64,000 nucleotides of DNA from JBCCFK01 sp965262315 (GTDB lineage: Bacteria > Actinomycetota > Acidimicrobiia > Acidimicrobiales > UBA8592). The stretch covers positions 1 through 64,000 of the forward strand of contig CBDHFJ010000001.1 of assembly GCA_965262315.1 (NCBI GenBank). Direction: 5' to 3'. How positions within the stretch are numbered: position 1 is the stretch's first letter; every line of letters starts with the position of its first letter. The notes below the pieces were generated by a model. The model ran no database searches. It was not told where the DNA came from and saw only the letters and a program-made list of their open reading frames with translations. Position numbers and translations under genes: made by a program. This document shows positions 34,084-43,435 of the stretch, in pieces.

Positions 34084-34959
34084 TCAGGCCGATCGGGCCG
34101 CCAGCAGGGCGTGCACCACCTCGGTCACGGGAGTCGGGATGCCGTGCCGCTGCCCGGCGCGCAGGACCGCGCCGTGGATCGCATCGTGTTCGGTGGGTCG
34201 TCCAGCGTCCGCATCCTGGAGCATCGAGGTGCGGACCGGATTCGTACCCATGGCCGCGATCCGCTCGGGGATGCCGTCGAGGTCCAGATCAGCACCTTCA
34301 GCGCGGCCCACCGTGAGCACCTCCTCCAACAATGCGGCGGCGACCGGGGCCAGGGCCGTGTCGCCCAGGACCGTCATGTCCCGGCCGGTCAGCGCGGTGA
34401 GCCCGTTGGCCACCACGTTGATGCTGAGCTTGACCCAGGCCGAGGTCAGGTGGGTCGGAGAGGGGTCGATGCTGGCAGGGGTGTCGGCGAACAGCGCCAC
34501 CAGTCGGTGCCCGGGCTCGTCGTCGGGGACGATCAGACGCATGCTTCGGCTGTGACGGACATGGCCGGGTTCGATCAGCTCGGCGCCGCAGTACACGACG
34601 GAGGGGATCACGTGGGCTCCGTTGACGTGGGGCGTGAGTCGCTCGACGGCTTCCACGCCGTTCTGCATCCCCACCACGATCGTGTCGGGGCCGCACGCCC
34701 GTTCCAGCCACGCGATCGCACCCGGTGTGTGATGTGCCTTCAGCGCCACCAACACCCAGTCCATCGGCTCCGAGTCCAACTCGTCGGGGTCGGTCACGAC
34801 CGTGGCCGGTCCGTCGAACGGCACCTCGGGTGACTCGATCAGGTAGCGATCGAACGGTCGACGCGCGCACGCGACGACGTCGTGGGCCGCGGAGAGATGG
34901 GCGGCGAAGACCGCCCCGACCGAACCCGGGCCGACCATGGCAACACGTTGCGTCTGCAT
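34084..34959 (-). CDS. Ketopantoate reductase (PanE/ApbA) family protein
   Basis: 291-residue NADPH-dependent 2-dehydropantoate 2-reductase family member. The Rossmann start VAMVGPGSVGAVFAAHL has the GxGxxG-type fold (with Pro/Ser variation), the catalytic Lys region is VALKAHHT and the C-terminal domain has SAWVKLSINVVANGLTALTG (K-x3-N). Paralogues with other substrates exist, so pantothenate synthesis is likely but not certain. GATCAT ends 6 bases before the ATG at 34959. Divergent from purF. Confidence 0.83.
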   Translation of the reverse strand: MQTQRVAMVGPGSVGAVFAAHLSAAHDVVACARRPFDRYLIESPEVPFDGPATVVTDPDELDSEPMDWVLVALKAHHTPGAIAWLERACGPDTIVVGMQNGVEAVERLTPHVNGAHVIPSVVYCGAELIEPGHVRHSRSMRLIVPDDEPGHRLVALFADTPASIDPSPTHLTSAWVKLSINVVANGLTALTGRDMTVLGDTALAPVAAALLEEVLTVGRAEGADLDLDGIPERIAAMGTNPVRTSMLQDADAGRPTEHDAIHGAVLRAGQRHGIPTPVTEVVHALLAARSA

Positions 34960-35018
34960 CGCCGGATGATCGCGCAACCTCGGAGCTCCGGGTCGTTGGG
35001 TTCGTCGACCCGAGCTGA

Positions 35019-35024
35019 CAGACT
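35019..35024 (+). promoter_or_regulatory. Leaderless-type -10 hexamer of purF
   Basis: CAGACT six bases before GTG 35031; supports this start over ATG 35076. Confidence 0.5.
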
Positions 35025-35030
35025 GCATTC

Positions 35031-36602
35031 GTGGCTGAGCAGAGGGGCATCGTCGTCGGCCCGGACGACGATGGCATGGTCGATGACAAGCCCCGCGAAG
35101 CGTGCGGCGTCTTCGGGGTGTATGCGCCCGGTCGGGCGGTCGCACACATGAGCTACCTGGGCCTCTATGCACTCCAGCACCGCGGGCAGGAGTCAGCCGG
35201 CATCGCCGTGTCCGACGGCGACACCATCACCGTGGTCAAGGACATGGGCCTGGTGTCCACGGTGTTCGACGACCGCACGCTCGCCGGCCTGTCCGGGCAC
35301 CTGGGCATCGGGCAGACCCGCTACAGCACCACCGGTTCGTCGTCGTGGCGCAACGCGCAGCCGGTGTACCGCGGCGCTGCGCAGCGCGAGTTCGCGCTCG
35401 GCCACAACGGCAACCTCACCAACACCGAGGCCCTCGCCGTCGAGGCAGGCATGCTCCCCGGCACGGTCACCAGCGACTCCGACCTGGTGGCCGAGATGGT
35501 GGCCGCCGAGATCGAGGCCATGGGCGACGACGCCCGGTCCGACGGTCGCGAGCTCGAGCGAGCGCTGGTCGAGGTCCTCCCCCGATGCGAGGGGGCCTTC
35601 TCGCTGGTGTTGATGGACGAGGCCCACATCATCGGCGTGCGGGACCCCAACGGCTTCCGCCCGCTGTGCCTCGGCAAGCTCGACAACGGCTGGGTGCTCG
35701 CCTCGGAGACGCCGGCGCTCGACATCGTCGGCGCCCATTTCGTCCGCGAGCTCGACCCGGGCGAGATGATCATCATCGACGCCACCGGCTGCCGGTCGGT
35801 TCATCCGTTCCCGCCGGAGCGGCTCGATCCCAGCCTGTGCATCTTCGAGTACGTCTATTTCGCCCGCCCCGACGCGCAGCTGTACGGCCAGAGCGTCCAT
35901 CACGCCCGGGTCCGCATGGGTGAGCTGCTCTCGCATCAGGCGCCCGTCGAGGCCGACATCGTCATGGGCGTGCCCGAGTCCGGCATCCCCGCTGCCGAGG
36001 GGTATGCCCGCGCCAGCGGGATCCCGTACGCACAGGGTCTGGTGAAGAACCGCTACATCGGGCGCACGTTCATCGCCCCCACCCAGGAGCTGCGGGCCCT
36101 CGGGGTGCGGATGAAGCTCAACCCGCTGCGCGACTCCATCGAGGGCAACCGCCTCGTCGTGGTGGACGACTCCATCGTCCGGGGTACGACCACCCGCTCG
36201 ATGGTCAAGATGCTCCGAGAAGCGGGTGCCGCCGAGGTCCACATGCGCATCTCGTCTCCGCCGTACCGATGGCCGTGCTTCTACGGCATGGACACCGGGA
36301 CGCGGGGCGAGCTCCTGGCCGCCAATCTCACGGTCGAGGAGATCCAGGACTACCTCGGCGTCGACACGTTGTCGTACCTGCCGCTGGATCGGCTCCACGA
36401 GGCCACCGGTGCGGCGAACGCGGGATTCTGTTCGGCCTGTCTGACCGGCCACTACCCGGTCGAGATCCCTGTCGCGCTGTCCAAGGCCGTGCTCGAGCTG
36501 CCGACGTCGGACACCCTCGACGCTCCGGCGTCGCCGGCCATCGGTCTGTTCGACGGGGCCGAGGCCGTGCTGCCGTCCGCGCAGGCGTTGGGCGAGCGCT
36601 GA
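35031..36602 (+). CDS. purF: Amidophosphoribosyltransferase
   Basis: First committed enzyme of purine synthesis (PRPP + Gln to phosphoribosylamine). N-terminal Ntn glutaminase: nucleophile Cys in EACGVFGVY at residue 24 if translation starts at GTG 35031, implying a 23-residue propeptide as in other actinobacterial PurF; a start at ATG 35076 would leave 8 residues. LQHRGQESAGI (about 46) and the PRPP-binding VVVDDSIVRGTTT (about 379) are intact. Cysteines in the region FCSACLTGHYP could be part of an Fe-S cluster site as in Bacillus PurF. 523 residues. Two bases before purM, same operon. Confidence 0.96.
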   Translation: MAEQRGIVVGPDDDGMVDDKPREACGVFGVYAPGRAVAHMSYLGLYALQHRGQESAGIAVSDGDTITVVKDMGLVSTVFDDRTLAGLSGHLGIGQTRYSTTGSSSWRNAQPVYRGAAQREFALGHNGNLTNTEALAVEAGMLPGTVTSDSDLVAEMVAAEIEAMGDDARSDGRELERALVEVLPRCEGAFSLVLMDEAHIIGVRDPNGFRPLCLGKLDNGWVLASETPALDIVGAHFVRELDPGEMIIIDATGCRSVHPFPPERLDPSLCIFEYVYFARPDAQLYGQSVHHARVRMGELLSHQAPVEADIVMGVPESGIPAAEGYARASGIPYAQGLVKNRYIGRTFIAPTQELRALGVRMKLNPLRDSIEGNRLVVVDDSIVRGTTTRSMVKMLREAGAAEVHMRISSPPYRWPCFYGMDTGTRGELLAANLTVEEIQDYLGVDTLSYLPLDRLHEATGAANAGFCSACLTGHYPVEIPVALSKAVLELPTSDTLDAPASPAIGLFDGAEAVLPSAQALGER

Positions 36603-36604
36603 CG

Positions 36605-37645
36605 GTGAGCGGCGAGACCTACGCCGCTGCCGGCGTCGACATCGCCGCCGGCGAGGCGGCCGTCGATCGCATCAAGGGCCTCGTCCGCTCCACCTACCGG
36701 CCCGAGGTCGTGGGCGACATCGGGGGCTTCGGTGGCCTGTTCGACATGACCGGCGTGGCCGGCGAGCGGCCCCTGCTGGTGTCGGCCACCGACGGGGTGG
36801 GCACCAAGGCCATGGTGGCCACCGCCGCCGGACGCTTCGACACCATCGGGCTCGACCTGGTCGCCATGTGTGTCGACGACATCGTGTGCACCGGCGCCCA
36901 GCCGCTCTTCTTCCTCGACTACATCTCGGTCGGTCGGCTCGATCCCGACCACATCGAGCAGTTGGTCGCCGGGATCGCCGACGGTTGCCGCCAGGCCGGG
37001 TGTGCGCTGATCGGCGGCGAGATGGCCGAGCACCCGGGGGCCATGGCCGACGGCGAGTTCGACCTCGTCGGCTTCGCGGTCGGTGCCGTGGACCGGCAGG
37101 CCGTCATCACCGGCGACGAGGTGAGTGCGGGTGATGTCCTGGTCGGCCTCCACTCGCCCGGCCTGCGCAGCAACGGGTACTCGTTGGCCCGCCGGCTGCT
37201 GTTCGACGTCGCGGGTCGCTCGCTCGAGGATCCTGCGTGGGACGGCGCCGAGACCACCGTGGCCGACGAGCTGCTCGTTCCGTCGGTGATCTACACCCCG
37301 GCGGTCCAGGCCGTGCTCGGTGAGGTCGAGGTGCATGCGATCGCCCACATCACCGGGGGTGGCATCCCTGGCAACCTCAACCGGGTGCTGGCCGAGAGCA
37401 CCGACGCCGTCGTGCATCGATCGGCATGGGAGCCGCCGCGGATCTTCGACGAGCTCCAGCGCATCGGTGGCGTGGCCGACGACGAGATGGCCCGGACCTT
37501 CAACATGGGGATCGGCATGATCCTCGTCGTCCCGGCACCTCAGGCGGACGTGGCGCTCGCCGCGCTCGACGGGCACGGGCAACGCGCCGCGGTGGTCGGT
37601 GAGATCTCGGGCGGTGGCTCCGGCCGGGTCGTCCTCACCGGCTGA
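36605..37645 (+). CDS. purM: Phosphoribosylformylglycinamidine cyclo-ligase (AIR synthetase)
   Basis: ATP-dependent ring closure of FGAM to AIR (step 5). Motifs: GFGGLFDM, SATDGVGTK, the DDIVCTGAQPLFFLDY stretch and GGEMAEHPG; C-terminal AHITGGGIPGN. 346 residues. The GTG at 36605 follows the purF stop by two bases; upstream open frame is a purF shadow. Confidence 0.96.
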   Translation: MSGETYAAAGVDIAAGEAAVDRIKGLVRSTYRPEVVGDIGGFGGLFDMTGVAGERPLLVSATDGVGTKAMVATAAGRFDTIGLDLVAMCVDDIVCTGAQPLFFLDYISVGRLDPDHIEQLVAGIADGCRQAGCALIGGEMAEHPGAMADGEFDLVGFAVGAVDRQAVITGDEVSAGDVLVGLHSPGLRSNGYSLARRLLFDVAGRSLEDPAWDGAETTVADELLVPSVIYTPAVQAVLGEVEVHAIAHITGGGIPGNLNRVLAESTDAVVHRSAWEPPRIFDELQRIGGVADDEMARTFNMGIGMILVVPAPQADVALAALDGHGQRAAVVGEISGGGSGRVVLTG

Positions 37646-37705
37646 ATCGACCAGTCGCCGTCCGTCGACCCGGTTGTGGGAGGTTCGCTCGGGTTCGGCG
37701 CGTCG

Positions 37706-38383
37706 TCAGGCGTCGAGGACCTCGGTGAACGCGGCCGTCCAGGCCTCGTACCCCTCGTCATTGGGGTGGAACCCGTCTCCGGCCAGGCGCCGCCGCCATC
37801 CGCTGAGGTGGGCGGCCACGTCGGCGATCCGGTGGCCGCGCCCGGGTGCCTCTGCGGCGATCACCCGGTTGACGTGCCTGGCCACCAGGCTTCCCGCCGC
37901 CGGAAGGGTGGCGATCACCGAGCCCGTCGGCAGTGCGTCGAACAGGTCACCGAGCTGTCCGGTGGTTCGCCTCAGCCGGAGGCTGCGAAGGAGGTCGTTG
38001 CTGCCCACCGTGCAGGTGACGAACGCCGGCTCGTGGGCCAGGAGGGCGAGCTTCGGGAGCTGGGAGTCGATGACGTCCTGGATGCGGGCGCCCGACAGCG
38101 ACAGGTTGACGACCGGAACCGGTTTGCCCGCGGCCGCGAGCCGCTGCTGTACCCGTCGCACGAACGTGGCCTCCAGCGACGATGCGCCGATGCCCTGGGT
38201 GAGCGAATCTCCCAGCGCCACCCACACGGGCTCACCCGCTGCCAGTGCCGCCGCGTTCTGTTCGTGCCAGCGGCGCGCGAACGTCGGGATCTGGTCCTCG
38301 GTCTCGCGAACACCGGGCAGGACTCTGGCCAGGGTCCGAACCAACGGGCCGGGGGTGCTCTCGGCGGTCTCGACGATCGACAT
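37706..38383 (-). CDS. SGNH/GDSL-type esterase
   Basis: 225-residue SGNH hydrolase. Block I VALGDSLTQGIG (nucleophile Ser), block III TCTVGSNDLL (Asn) and block V DGFHPNDEGY (Asp and His) are all present. No signal peptide, so a cytosolic esterase or thioesterase/lysophospholipase-like role is likely. Start at ATG 38383 on the minus strand. Divergent from the malic enzyme gene. Confidence 0.87.
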   Translation of the reverse strand: MSIVETAESTPGPLVRTLARVLPGVRETEDQIPTFARRWHEQNAAALAAGEPVWVALGDSLTQGIGASSLEATFVRRVQQRLAAAGKPVPVVNLSLSGARIQDVIDSQLPKLALLAHEPAFVTCTVGSNDLLRSLRLRRTTGQLGDLFDALPTGSVIATLPAAGSLVARHVNRVIAAEAPGRGHRIADVAAHLSGWRRRLAGDGFHPNDEGYEAWTAAFTEVLDA

Positions 38384-38460
38384 CGGTATCCATCGGTCCG
38401 ACGTGGCGGGACCTGAGGTCGCGGGCGTCCGACGACTTCGGCATCGGCTGGCGACGGGGG

Positions 38461-38466
38461 TAGCGT
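38461..38466 (+). promoter_or_regulatory. Leaderless-type -10 hexamer of the malic enzyme gene
   Basis: TAGCGT ending 8 bases before ATG 38475, no SD. Confidence 0.55.
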
Positions 38467-38474
38467 CTGCCGCC

Positions 38475-39881
38475 ATGGCTGCCACCCCCACTGCTGCATT
38501 CTCCTTCGCCGCGAAGGTCCAACTCCGCAACGTCCCCGGTGTCCTCGGTGCCCTCTGCACCGCCATCGGAGACGTCGGCGGCAACATCGCCGCCCTCGAG
38601 GGTTTCGAGGCCAAGACGGCCACGATCACCCGCGACATGGCGGTCAACGCCCGCGACGAGGACCACGCCGCCCGGATCCTGACCGCGATGAAGGAGGTGC
38701 CGGGCGTCGAGATCCTCGACCACTACGACCGCACCTTCCGCATGCACGAGGGCGGCAAGATCGAGGTCCTGCCGCTGTGTTCGGTCGGCGACCGCGACGA
38801 CCTCTCCATGGCGTACACCCCGGGTGTGGCGCGCGTCTGCATGGCGATCCACGACAACCCGGCGTTGGCCCACGAGTACACGATCAAGAAGAACACGGTC
38901 GCCATCGTCTCCGACGGCACCGCGGTCCTGGGGCTCGGCGACATCGGGCCCGAGGCCGCCATGCCCGTCATGGAGGGCAAGGCGCTGCTGTTCAAGGAGT
39001 TCGCCGGGGTCGACGCCTTCCCGGTCTGTCTCGACACCAACGACCCCGACGAGATCATCGAGACGGTCAAGCGCTTGGCGCCGACGTTCGGTGGCGTGAA
39101 CCTCGAGGACATCGCCGCACCCAACTGCTTCCACATCGAGGAGACGCTCAAGCGCGAGCTGTCCATCCCGGTCTTCCACGACGACCAGCACGGCACCGCC
39201 GTCGTGACGCTCGCCGCGCTCGAGAACGCGCTGAAGATCACCGGCAAGGAGATGAAGGACCTCTCGGTGGTCATCTCGGGCATGGGCGCCGCGGGCGTCG
39301 CCATCGGCAAGATTCTGATCAACGCCGGCGTCGGCGAGATCGTCGGTGTGGACCGCACCGGGTCGATCTACGACGGCCGAGACAACCTGAACTACGCGAA
39401 GCAGTGGTTCGCGACCAACACCAACCCCGATCGCAAGATGGGAACGCTCCAGGACGTGCTGCACGGTGCCGACGTGTTCGTCGGCGTCAGTGGCCCGGAC
39501 CTGATCACCGCCGCCGACCTGCGCAACATGGCGAAGGATCCGATCGTGTTCGCGATGGCCAACCCCGACCCCGAGATCCGGCCCGAGGCCGCCGACGGTC
39601 TGGCCGCGGTGATGGCCACCGGTCGGTCGGACTACCCCAACCAGATCAACAACGTGCTCGCGTTTCCCGGCATCTTCAAGGGCGCGTTCGCTGCCGGCGC
39701 CCGCGACATCACCGAGAACATGAAGCTGGCGGCGGCCGATGCCATCGCCGCGTCGGTGGCCGATGAGGACCTGCATCCCGACTTCGTCGTGCCGTCCGTG
39801 TTCGACACGTCGGTGGTCGATCGGGTGGCGCCCGCCGTGGCCGAGGCGGCCGTGCTGGACGGGGTCTGCCGAGGGGGCTGA
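38475..39881 (+). CDS. NAD(P)-dependent malic enzyme with N-terminal ACT domain
   Basis: 468 residues. Residues 10-85 form an ACT regulatory domain (VQLRNVPGVLGALCTAIGD), which usually binds an amino acid. The malic enzyme part follows: YTPGVARVC with the catalytic Tyr, LGDIGPEAAMPVMEGK, the metal-site FHDDQHGTA (Asp pair), the Rossmann VISGMGAAGVAIG and the late MANPDPEI. It oxidatively decarboxylates malate to pyruvate, linking the TCA cycle to pyruvate and NADPH. The upstream open frame to 37599 is an antisense shadow of the SGNH gene. Six bases before a HAD gene. Confidence 0.93.
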   Translation: MAATPTAAFSFAAKVQLRNVPGVLGALCTAIGDVGGNIAALEGFEAKTATITRDMAVNARDEDHAARILTAMKEVPGVEILDHYDRTFRMHEGGKIEVLPLCSVGDRDDLSMAYTPGVARVCMAIHDNPALAHEYTIKKNTVAIVSDGTAVLGLGDIGPEAAMPVMEGKALLFKEFAGVDAFPVCLDTNDPDEIIETVKRLAPTFGGVNLEDIAAPNCFHIEETLKRELSIPVFHDDQHGTAVVTLAALENALKITGKEMKDLSVVISGMGAAGVAIGKILINAGVGEIVGVDRTGSIYDGRDNLNYAKQWFATNTNPDRKMGTLQDVLHGADVFVGVSGPDLITAADLRNMAKDPIVFAMANPDPEIRPEAADGLAAVMATGRSDYPNQINNVLAFPGIFKGAFAAGARDITENMKLAAADAIAASVADEDLHPDFVVPSVFDTSVVDRVAPAVAEAAVLDGVCRGG

Positions 39882-39886
39882 TCCGG

Positions 39887-40627
39887 GTGGGTGAGCTCCC
39901 GTACCGCGCAGTCACGTTCGACTTCTGGAACACGCTGGTCGTCGAGACCACCGAACCCGTCGAGACCCGCCGACGCCTGTGGGTCGAGGTCCTCGCCGGC
40001 GCCGGGCACGATGTCGCAGCCGAGCGAGTCGACGAGGCGTTCAAGCACTCGTGGGGTCGGTTCGACGATCGGTGGCAGGCAAACGAGCAGTCGACGGCTG
40101 CGGTGATGGGTCGGGACGCGGTGGAGCACCTCGACCTCGAGCTCGACGCCGCGACCGAGCTGCGCCTCGTCGACGCCTACCTCGAGGCGTCGCTGCTGAC
40201 GCCGAGGACCCTGGTCGACGGCGTCGAGGAGACCTTCGATCGCCTCCGCGGCCTCGGGTTGCGCGTCGGGATCATCAGCGACATCGGTGCGGTGCCCAGC
40301 ACGCAGATCCGGCGGTGGCTGGACGAGATGGGAGTGCACCATCTCGTCGACCACTGCTCGTTCTCCGACGAGGTCGGCGTGTTCAAGCCGGACGAGCGCA
40401 TCTTCGCGCACGCTCTCGCCGGACTCGGTGTGGCCGACCCGGGTGCCGCAGCGCACGTGGGCGACCTGCGTCGTACCGACGTGGCCGGGGCGAACGCTGT
40501 GGGCATGACCAGCGTCCAGTTCGTCGGCGGGCGCGAGGATCCGCAGGACGCGAACCCCGACAGCGCCACGCCGCACCACGTGATCGCTAACCACCTGGCA
40601 CTGCTGGATGTCCTCGGCCTCCGCTGA
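39887..40627 (+). CDS. HAD-superfamily hydrolase (subclass IA)
   Basis: 246 residues. Motif I is VTFDFWNTLV: the nucleophile Asp is present but the usual second Asp (acid/base) is Trp, as seen in some HAD subgroups. Motif II is IISDIG (Ser), motif III Lys in VFKPDERIF and motif IV HVGDLRRTDVAGANAVGM. The cap is helical. Phosphatase is the default guess; the missing second Asp would slow phosphoester hydrolysis. GTG start, 5 bases after the malic enzyme stop, so likely cotranscribed. Confidence 0.85.
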   Translation: MGELPYRAVTFDFWNTLVVETTEPVETRRRLWVEVLAGAGHDVAAERVDEAFKHSWGRFDDRWQANEQSTAAVMGRDAVEHLDLELDAATELRLVDAYLEASLLTPRTLVDGVEETFDRLRGLGLRVGIISDIGAVPSTQIRRWLDEMGVHHLVDHCSFSDEVGVFKPDERIFAHALAGLGVADPGAAAHVGDLRRTDVAGANAVGMTSVQFVGGREDPQDANPDSATPHHVIANHLALLDVLGLR

Positions 40628-41375
40628 GGCCGAACTCATCGTCGTCACGCAGGATCGCCTGGCCGGGCTGCGAAGCCGCGGCGGCCGATGAATGCGCAGG
40701 TAGTCCCGTCGCCTCGTCGTCCTCTTCCGGGTCGGCGTCAAGGCGACCCCGCTCGCTGTCGCGCTCGACGTCGGGCGCACTCTTCTGCCCATGCGCTCGC
40801 CCGGCTCTGTCTGGAGATAGAGCCCGCAACGCAGGCTCGCGGCGCAGGCGAAGGATGCGGCCGAATTCGACCTGGCGTCCTGGACGGCTGACCGTCGTAC
40901 AGCCCGACGTAGGCCTCGGCTGAACTCGCGCCAGTGCGCTCGCACCACTCGTGGTCGGGTCGATCGTCGAAGAACCACCCCCCGTCACCAGCAGGGGCTT
41001 GCCCAGTGCCAGCGGCGCCGTCGCTGGACGTATCCGTTCGCGGCGAAGTTCGCGATGGCGTCCGCAGACGTTGTATGGCGAACCGGTCGAAGTCCTGTCA
41101 ATGCTCGGTGTCGCCCTGAGCGCCACGAACTCGTCCTCGCCGGGTGTCCATGGATCCCGGACCTGATCGCGTCGCACCTGCGTCGAACGCCGAGACCCGT
41201 GTGCGGACCCGTCCTCATCGACGTCTGGGTGTCCAGGTGCGGAAGCTCCGGTCGCCGCGGCCGTACGAGGAGATGCCGGTGCCGCCCCCACGCCGCCGTC
41301 GACGCGAACCCTAGCCGGGCCTGCGGGCTCGAGTGGCGCGCCTCGCACGAGACGGGTGGGGGAACTCGTGAGCTG
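40628..41375. other. 748-base stretch with no assignable gene
   Basis: Open frames exist on both strands (up to 253 codons on the minus strand, 40587-41348) but their products are Arg/Pro/Ala-rich and look like chance frames of GC-rich DNA. Parts of the minus strand read as short plausible peptides in changing frames (for example around 40960-40980, GGWFFDDRP), which would fit an eroded gene. I see no tRNA, repeat or clear hairpin. Confidence 0.5.
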
Positions 41376-42449
41376 CTAGGCCTCGGGGCCCCAGGACTGG
41401 GTTGCGTCGTCGAAGACCAGCCAGCGGTTGCCGGTCGGGTCCCACTGGACGTACTTGCGGCGAGCCGGGTCCCAGACGGGTGAGCCGGTCGCCTGTTCCG
41501 GCGTGGGCGAAGCGACCACTTCCGGGGTGTCGGCCGTCGTGGCCGCGGCCACTGGAGCGGCCACGTCTTCGATGACCGGCGCGGCCTGTGTGTCCCAGGT
41601 GTGCTCGGGGGGAGCAGGGCTGGTGATCGGTCCGGTCGGATCGACCGGTGGCGCGGCGGGGGTCCCGCCCGGAATCGTGGCTGCGATCCCCGAGGCCGGA
41701 GCGTCGTCGTCCCCGCCGCGGTTGCGCATCAGGAAGAAGGCGGCCAAGCCGAGTGCGGCCAGCACCGCCACCACGATGAGGATGACCGTGAGCGCGCCCC
41801 CGCCGTCGTCGTCAGCGCCGACGCTGGCCGAACCGATGATGGGGTCGCCGGGTTCGGTACGGACGAAGAGTGTGGTCGGCGGGCTCGTGAGGTCGATGTC
41901 CCACACGACGAACCCTTCGGAGTCGATCTCGCCGTTGTGGTCGACCTGCCGGCCGGGAAGCCGCACGCGGACCACGTACTCGGCGCCGTCGAAGATGTCG
42001 TCGAAGCCCGGGGGCAGGCCGTCGGTGGTGAGGTCGGAGTCGTCGAAGGGGAGCTCGAAGAACCAGCCGCCATCGGGTTCCTGCCGCAGCGTTGCTTCGC
42101 TCCCGTCGTTGAGGCCGGCGGCTGCGCTCGAGAACTCGCCCGGAGCGAACGTACCGGAGAACTCGGTGCCGCAGAAGCCGTCCTCGTTGTAGGGCCGGAC
42201 CTCCTCGAACCCATCGGTGTCGATGCCGCTCTCGGCATCCAGCTGGGCACAGAGGTCCTCGTCACCGACACCTCCCGTGTCCTCGCCGAAGGTCTCGGCG
42301 AGCTCGCTCAGCGCTTCGGGGTTGAAGGCGACGAGGCCCGACACCGTGCCGGAGCCGTCGTCGTTCACATCGACGGTGAAGTTGGCTCGAAAGCAGCCGG
42401 ATGCGATGACGGCGATGGCTGCCATGAGGATCAGGACGCGTGTGCGCAT
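41376..42449 (-). CDS. LppM-like lipoprotein with membrane helix and DUF2510-like tail
   Basis: 357 residues. Signal with lipobox (IAVIASGC, Cys at about 20), then an LppM/DUF3153-like beta domain starting RANFTVDVNDDGSGTVSG, a transmembrane helix (about 225-245, LTVILIVVAVLAALGLAAFF), a Pro/Ala/Thr-rich linker and a C-terminal WDPTGNRWLVFDDATQSWGP motif resembling the short Trp-rich DUF2510 module. Exported envelope protein of unknown role; mycobacterial LppM influences phagosome trafficking, which should not be transferred. Start at ATG 42449. Confidence 0.78.
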   Translation of the reverse strand: MRTRVLILMAAIAVIASGCFRANFTVDVNDDGSGTVSGLVAFNPEALSELAETFGEDTGGVGDEDLCAQLDAESGIDTDGFEEVRPYNEDGFCGTEFSGTFAPGEFSSAAAGLNDGSEATLRQEPDGGWFFELPFDDSDLTTDGLPPGFDDIFDGAEYVVRVRLPGRQVDHNGEIDSEGFVVWDIDLTSPPTTLFVRTEPGDPIIGSASVGADDDGGGALTVILIVVAVLAALGLAAFFLMRNRGGDDDAPASGIAATIPGGTPAAPPVDPTGPITSPAPPEHTWDTQAAPVIEDVAAPVAAATTADTPEVVASPTPEQATGSPVWDPARRKYVQWDPTGNRWLVFDDATQSWGPEA

Positions 42450-42570
42450 GGTGAGGTCTCCCGCTTCGCTCGGACGCGACGGTAGTGGTGTCGAGCCGGT
42501 GGCTCGGGGAATCCATCGGCAGTCGCCGACCGTTTTGGAACCCTTCGATCGGCGCGGCGAGAATCGTGGT

Positions 42571-43428
42571 GTGAGCAGGTCGAGATCCTTCCTGGTGATC
42601 GTGGCCACCTACGTCGTGGCCGCGCTGGTCGCGATCGGCATCGTGGCCGCCGCCGACTGGCATCCGGTGTGGGAGATCGTGGTCTCGTACTACGCGGCGA
42701 CAGCGGTCACCTACGTGGTGATCCAGATGACGCGGAACGGCAGCGTCTTCGACGCCTACTGGAGCGTGATTCCGCCGATCGTCGGTGTGGCGATGGCCAT
42801 GGGCGCGGATGGCGCCGTGGGGTCACGCCAGGTGGTGCTGCTGGTGATCTTCGGCCTCTGGGGGGTCCGCCTCACCTACAACTGGTCGATGGGCTGGCCG
42901 GGCATGCATCACGAGGACTGGCGCTACGTGATGTACAAGGACAAGGGCATCATGCCGAGGGCCGGCATCGACGCCACGGTCGTCACCGGGTTCCCGACGA
43001 TGCAGCTGGTTCTGGGCAGCCTCCCCTTCGTTCCGGCGCTGGTGCGTGGCGACAACGCCTTCGGGTGGCTCGACGTGGTGGCCGCCCTGATCATGGGCGG
43101 CGCGCTGCTCATCGAGACAGTGGCCGACGAACAGCTCCGTGCGTTCGTGCGGTCGGACCGTGGCCCGGGCGCGATCCTCGACACCGGGCTCTGGGCGCAC
43201 GTCCGCCACCCCAACTACCTCGGTGAGCTGGGGGTGTGGTTGGGTCTCTTCCTCTTCGGCCTCGCTGCCGACCCCGGCTACTGGTGGACGGGCCTGGGCT
43301 TCGTGGCCATGCTCCTGATGTTCGTGTTCGCCAGCATCCCGATGCTCGACGAGCGTTCGATCGAGCGGCGGCCCGGGTATGCGGAACACATGGAGAAGGT
43401 GCCGGCGCTGCTCCCGCGACTGCGCTGA
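42571..43428 (+). CDS. DUF1295 / steroid 5-alpha-reductase-like membrane protein
   Basis: 285 residues with about seven membrane helices. The C-terminal catalytic-like signature HVRHPNYLGELGVWLGLF is shared with steroid 5-alpha reductases and isoprenylcysteine methyltransferases, and the central GVRLTYNWSMGWPGMHHEDWRY is typical of DUF1295. Probable membrane reductase acting on a lipid; cofactor and substrate unknown. GTG start chosen because GAGAAT ends 6 bases upstream; the open frame continues upstream as a shadow of the lipoprotein gene. Confidence 0.87.
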   Translation: MSRSRSFLVIVATYVVAALVAIGIVAAADWHPVWEIVVSYYAATAVTYVVIQMTRNGSVFDAYWSVIPPIVGVAMAMGADGAVGSRQVVLLVIFGLWGVRLTYNWSMGWPGMHHEDWRYVMYKDKGIMPRAGIDATVVTGFPTMQLVLGSLPFVPALVRGDNAFGWLDVVAALIMGGALLIETVADEQLRAFVRSDRGPGAILDTGLWAHVRHPNYLGELGVWLGLFLFGLAADPGYWWTGLGFVAMLLMFVFASIPMLDERSIERRPGYAEHMEKVPALLPRLR

Positions 43429-43435
43429 GGTCGAC

